Shown one piece after another: positions 6,864-7,289 of a stretch of 7,289 nt of DNA. Location: NCBI GenBank assembly GCA_030834835.1, contig JAUQXD010001405.1, positions 1 to 7,289 on the forward strand. Reading direction: 5' to 3'. Made by a program: the position numbers and the translations under genes. The notes beneath the pieces were generated by a model. The model ran no database searches and was not told where the DNA came from. It saw only the letters and a list, made by a program, of their open reading frames with translations. How positions within the stretch are numbered: the stretch's first letter is position 1; every line of letters starts with the position of its first letter. This stretch comes from Thermoflexales bacterium (lineage in GTDB: Bacteria; Chloroflexota; Anaerolineae; Fen-1058).

Positions 6864-7289
6864 GCGGGCCTCCGCCGCTGCGTCAACGCCAGTCCGATCA
6901 GCACCATCAGGCCGCAGATGATGGTGATCGTCGCGCCGACCTTCACCGAATCCGGCTCGTACTGGAACTCGATTGTATGACTGCCGGCGGTCAGTTTCAC
7001 CGCGCGAAATGCAGTGTTCGCCAACTCGATTGGTGTCGGCGCACCATCCACCATCGCCTGCCAGCCGGGATACCACACGTCATTGAGAATCAACCAGCCC
7101 GCGTCCGGCGAAACGGCGCGTATTGTAACGGTGTTGCCAGAATCGGTCAAAGACTCAATCGCCGCTCCAAGCACATTCGAATCGCCCGAAATATCAGCCA
7201 GATCGCGCTGGATGCGCGCCCGGGGCAAAGCCTGATCGTTACGATAGATCATCACATCGGGCGCACGATACACGATCGGGAGATCAAAC
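6860..7289 (-). CDS. C-terminal end of a second YfhO-like membrane protein (partial, cut by window edge)
   Basis: The frame is open to the right edge, so the gene begins outside the window; 142 residues are visible. They align by eye with the C-terminus of the complete YfhO-like protein at 1704-4040: LPIVYRAPDVMIYRNDQALPR against ERIYDADLRVYQRTDMLPR, then AGWLILNDVWYPGWQAMVDG against AGWLVLSESYYPGWTATVDG, then a closing beta-rich stretch ending TAGSHTIEFQY. A final helix (about residues 118-136 of the visible part) and a QRRRPA tail follow. Between LPR and AGWL it is about 31 residues shorter than its paralogue. The internal GTG at 7273 is not a plausible start, since the homology continues upstream of it. 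The stop overlaps the next gene's ATG, so the two are coupled. The role, as for YfhO, is probably sugar transfer outside the membrane. Confidence 0.8.
   Translation of the reverse strand, partial: FDLPIVYRAPDVMIYRNDQALPRARIQRDLADISGDSNVLGAAIESLTDSGNTVTIRAVSPDAGWLILNDVWYPGWQAMVDGAPTPIELANTAFRAVKLTAGSHTIEFQYEPDSVKVGATITIICGLMVLIGLALTQRRRPA
6869..6873 (-). promoter_or_regulatory. Shine-Dalgarno of the 5769-6863 membrane protein gene
   Basis: GGAGG on the minus strand lies five bases before the ATG at 6863, inside the end of the upstream yfhO-like gene. It is the strongest ribosome binding site in the window. Together with the ATGA overlap it settles this start over longer in-frame alternatives. 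Confidence 0.8.

Noticed and set aside
6864..7076. N-terminal extension of the GT-C-like membrane protein by 71 codons
   Set aside because: The extension is charged, unlike the family, and overlaps a frame with clear YfhO homology. The ATG at 6863 has GGAGG five bases upstream.
6860..7273. Independent small 137-residue gene starting at the GTG at 7273
   Set aside because: Homology to the YfhO C-terminus continues upstream of 7273 to the window edge with no stop, so it is the tail of a longer gene.

Overview
The window is a tightly packed stretch of a bacterial cell-surface glycosylation locus. Every supported gene lies on the minus strand, so the biological reading order runs from position 7289 down to 1. 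In that order it holds: the C-terminal end of a YfhO-like membrane protein (6860-7289, cut by the window edge); a GT-C-like polytopic membrane protein (5769-6863); a soluble GT2 enzyme of the dolichyl/polyprenyl-phosphate mannose synthase type (4971-5702); a class I SAM-dependent methyltransferase with an N-terminal CxxC/CxxC module (4066-4968); a complete YfhO-like membrane protein (1704-4040); a GT39/ArnT-like membrane protein (76-1707); and the first 24 codons of another gene with a hydrophobic N-terminus (1-74).

The organisation is that of one operon. Adjacent genes overlap by 4 bases (ATGA at 6860-6863, GTGA at 1704-1707) or are separated by 1, 2 and 25 bases. The only larger gap is 66 bases (5703-5768). 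Nine consecutive 7-bp units fill 63 of those bases and end directly at the start codon of the GT2 gene. No tRNA, rRNA, mobile element, CRISPR array or convincing terminator was seen.

Proposed workflow (inference): the GT2 enzyme charges a polyprenyl phosphate with a hexose on the cytoplasmic face. One or more of the GT-C-like multi-spanning proteins (two YfhO-like, one GT39-like, one of an uncharacterised family) then transfer the sugar to an acceptor outside the membrane. The closest studied parallel is the csbB-yfhO pair of Bacillota, in which a GT2 enzyme makes undecaprenyl-P-GlcNAc and YfhO moves the sugar onto lipoteichoic acid. The acceptor here is unknown. The methyltransferase could modify a sugar or a lipid carrier.

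The organism cannot be named from this sequence. GC content of about 60% by eye, a run of YfhO/GT-C genes and a degenerate heptamer repeat would fit Chloroflexota or another environmental phylum, at low confidence. The DNA is strikingly rich in GATC (about 98 sites by hand count) and CGATCG (about 25), far above chance, which resembles the HIP1 phenomenon of cyanobacteria.
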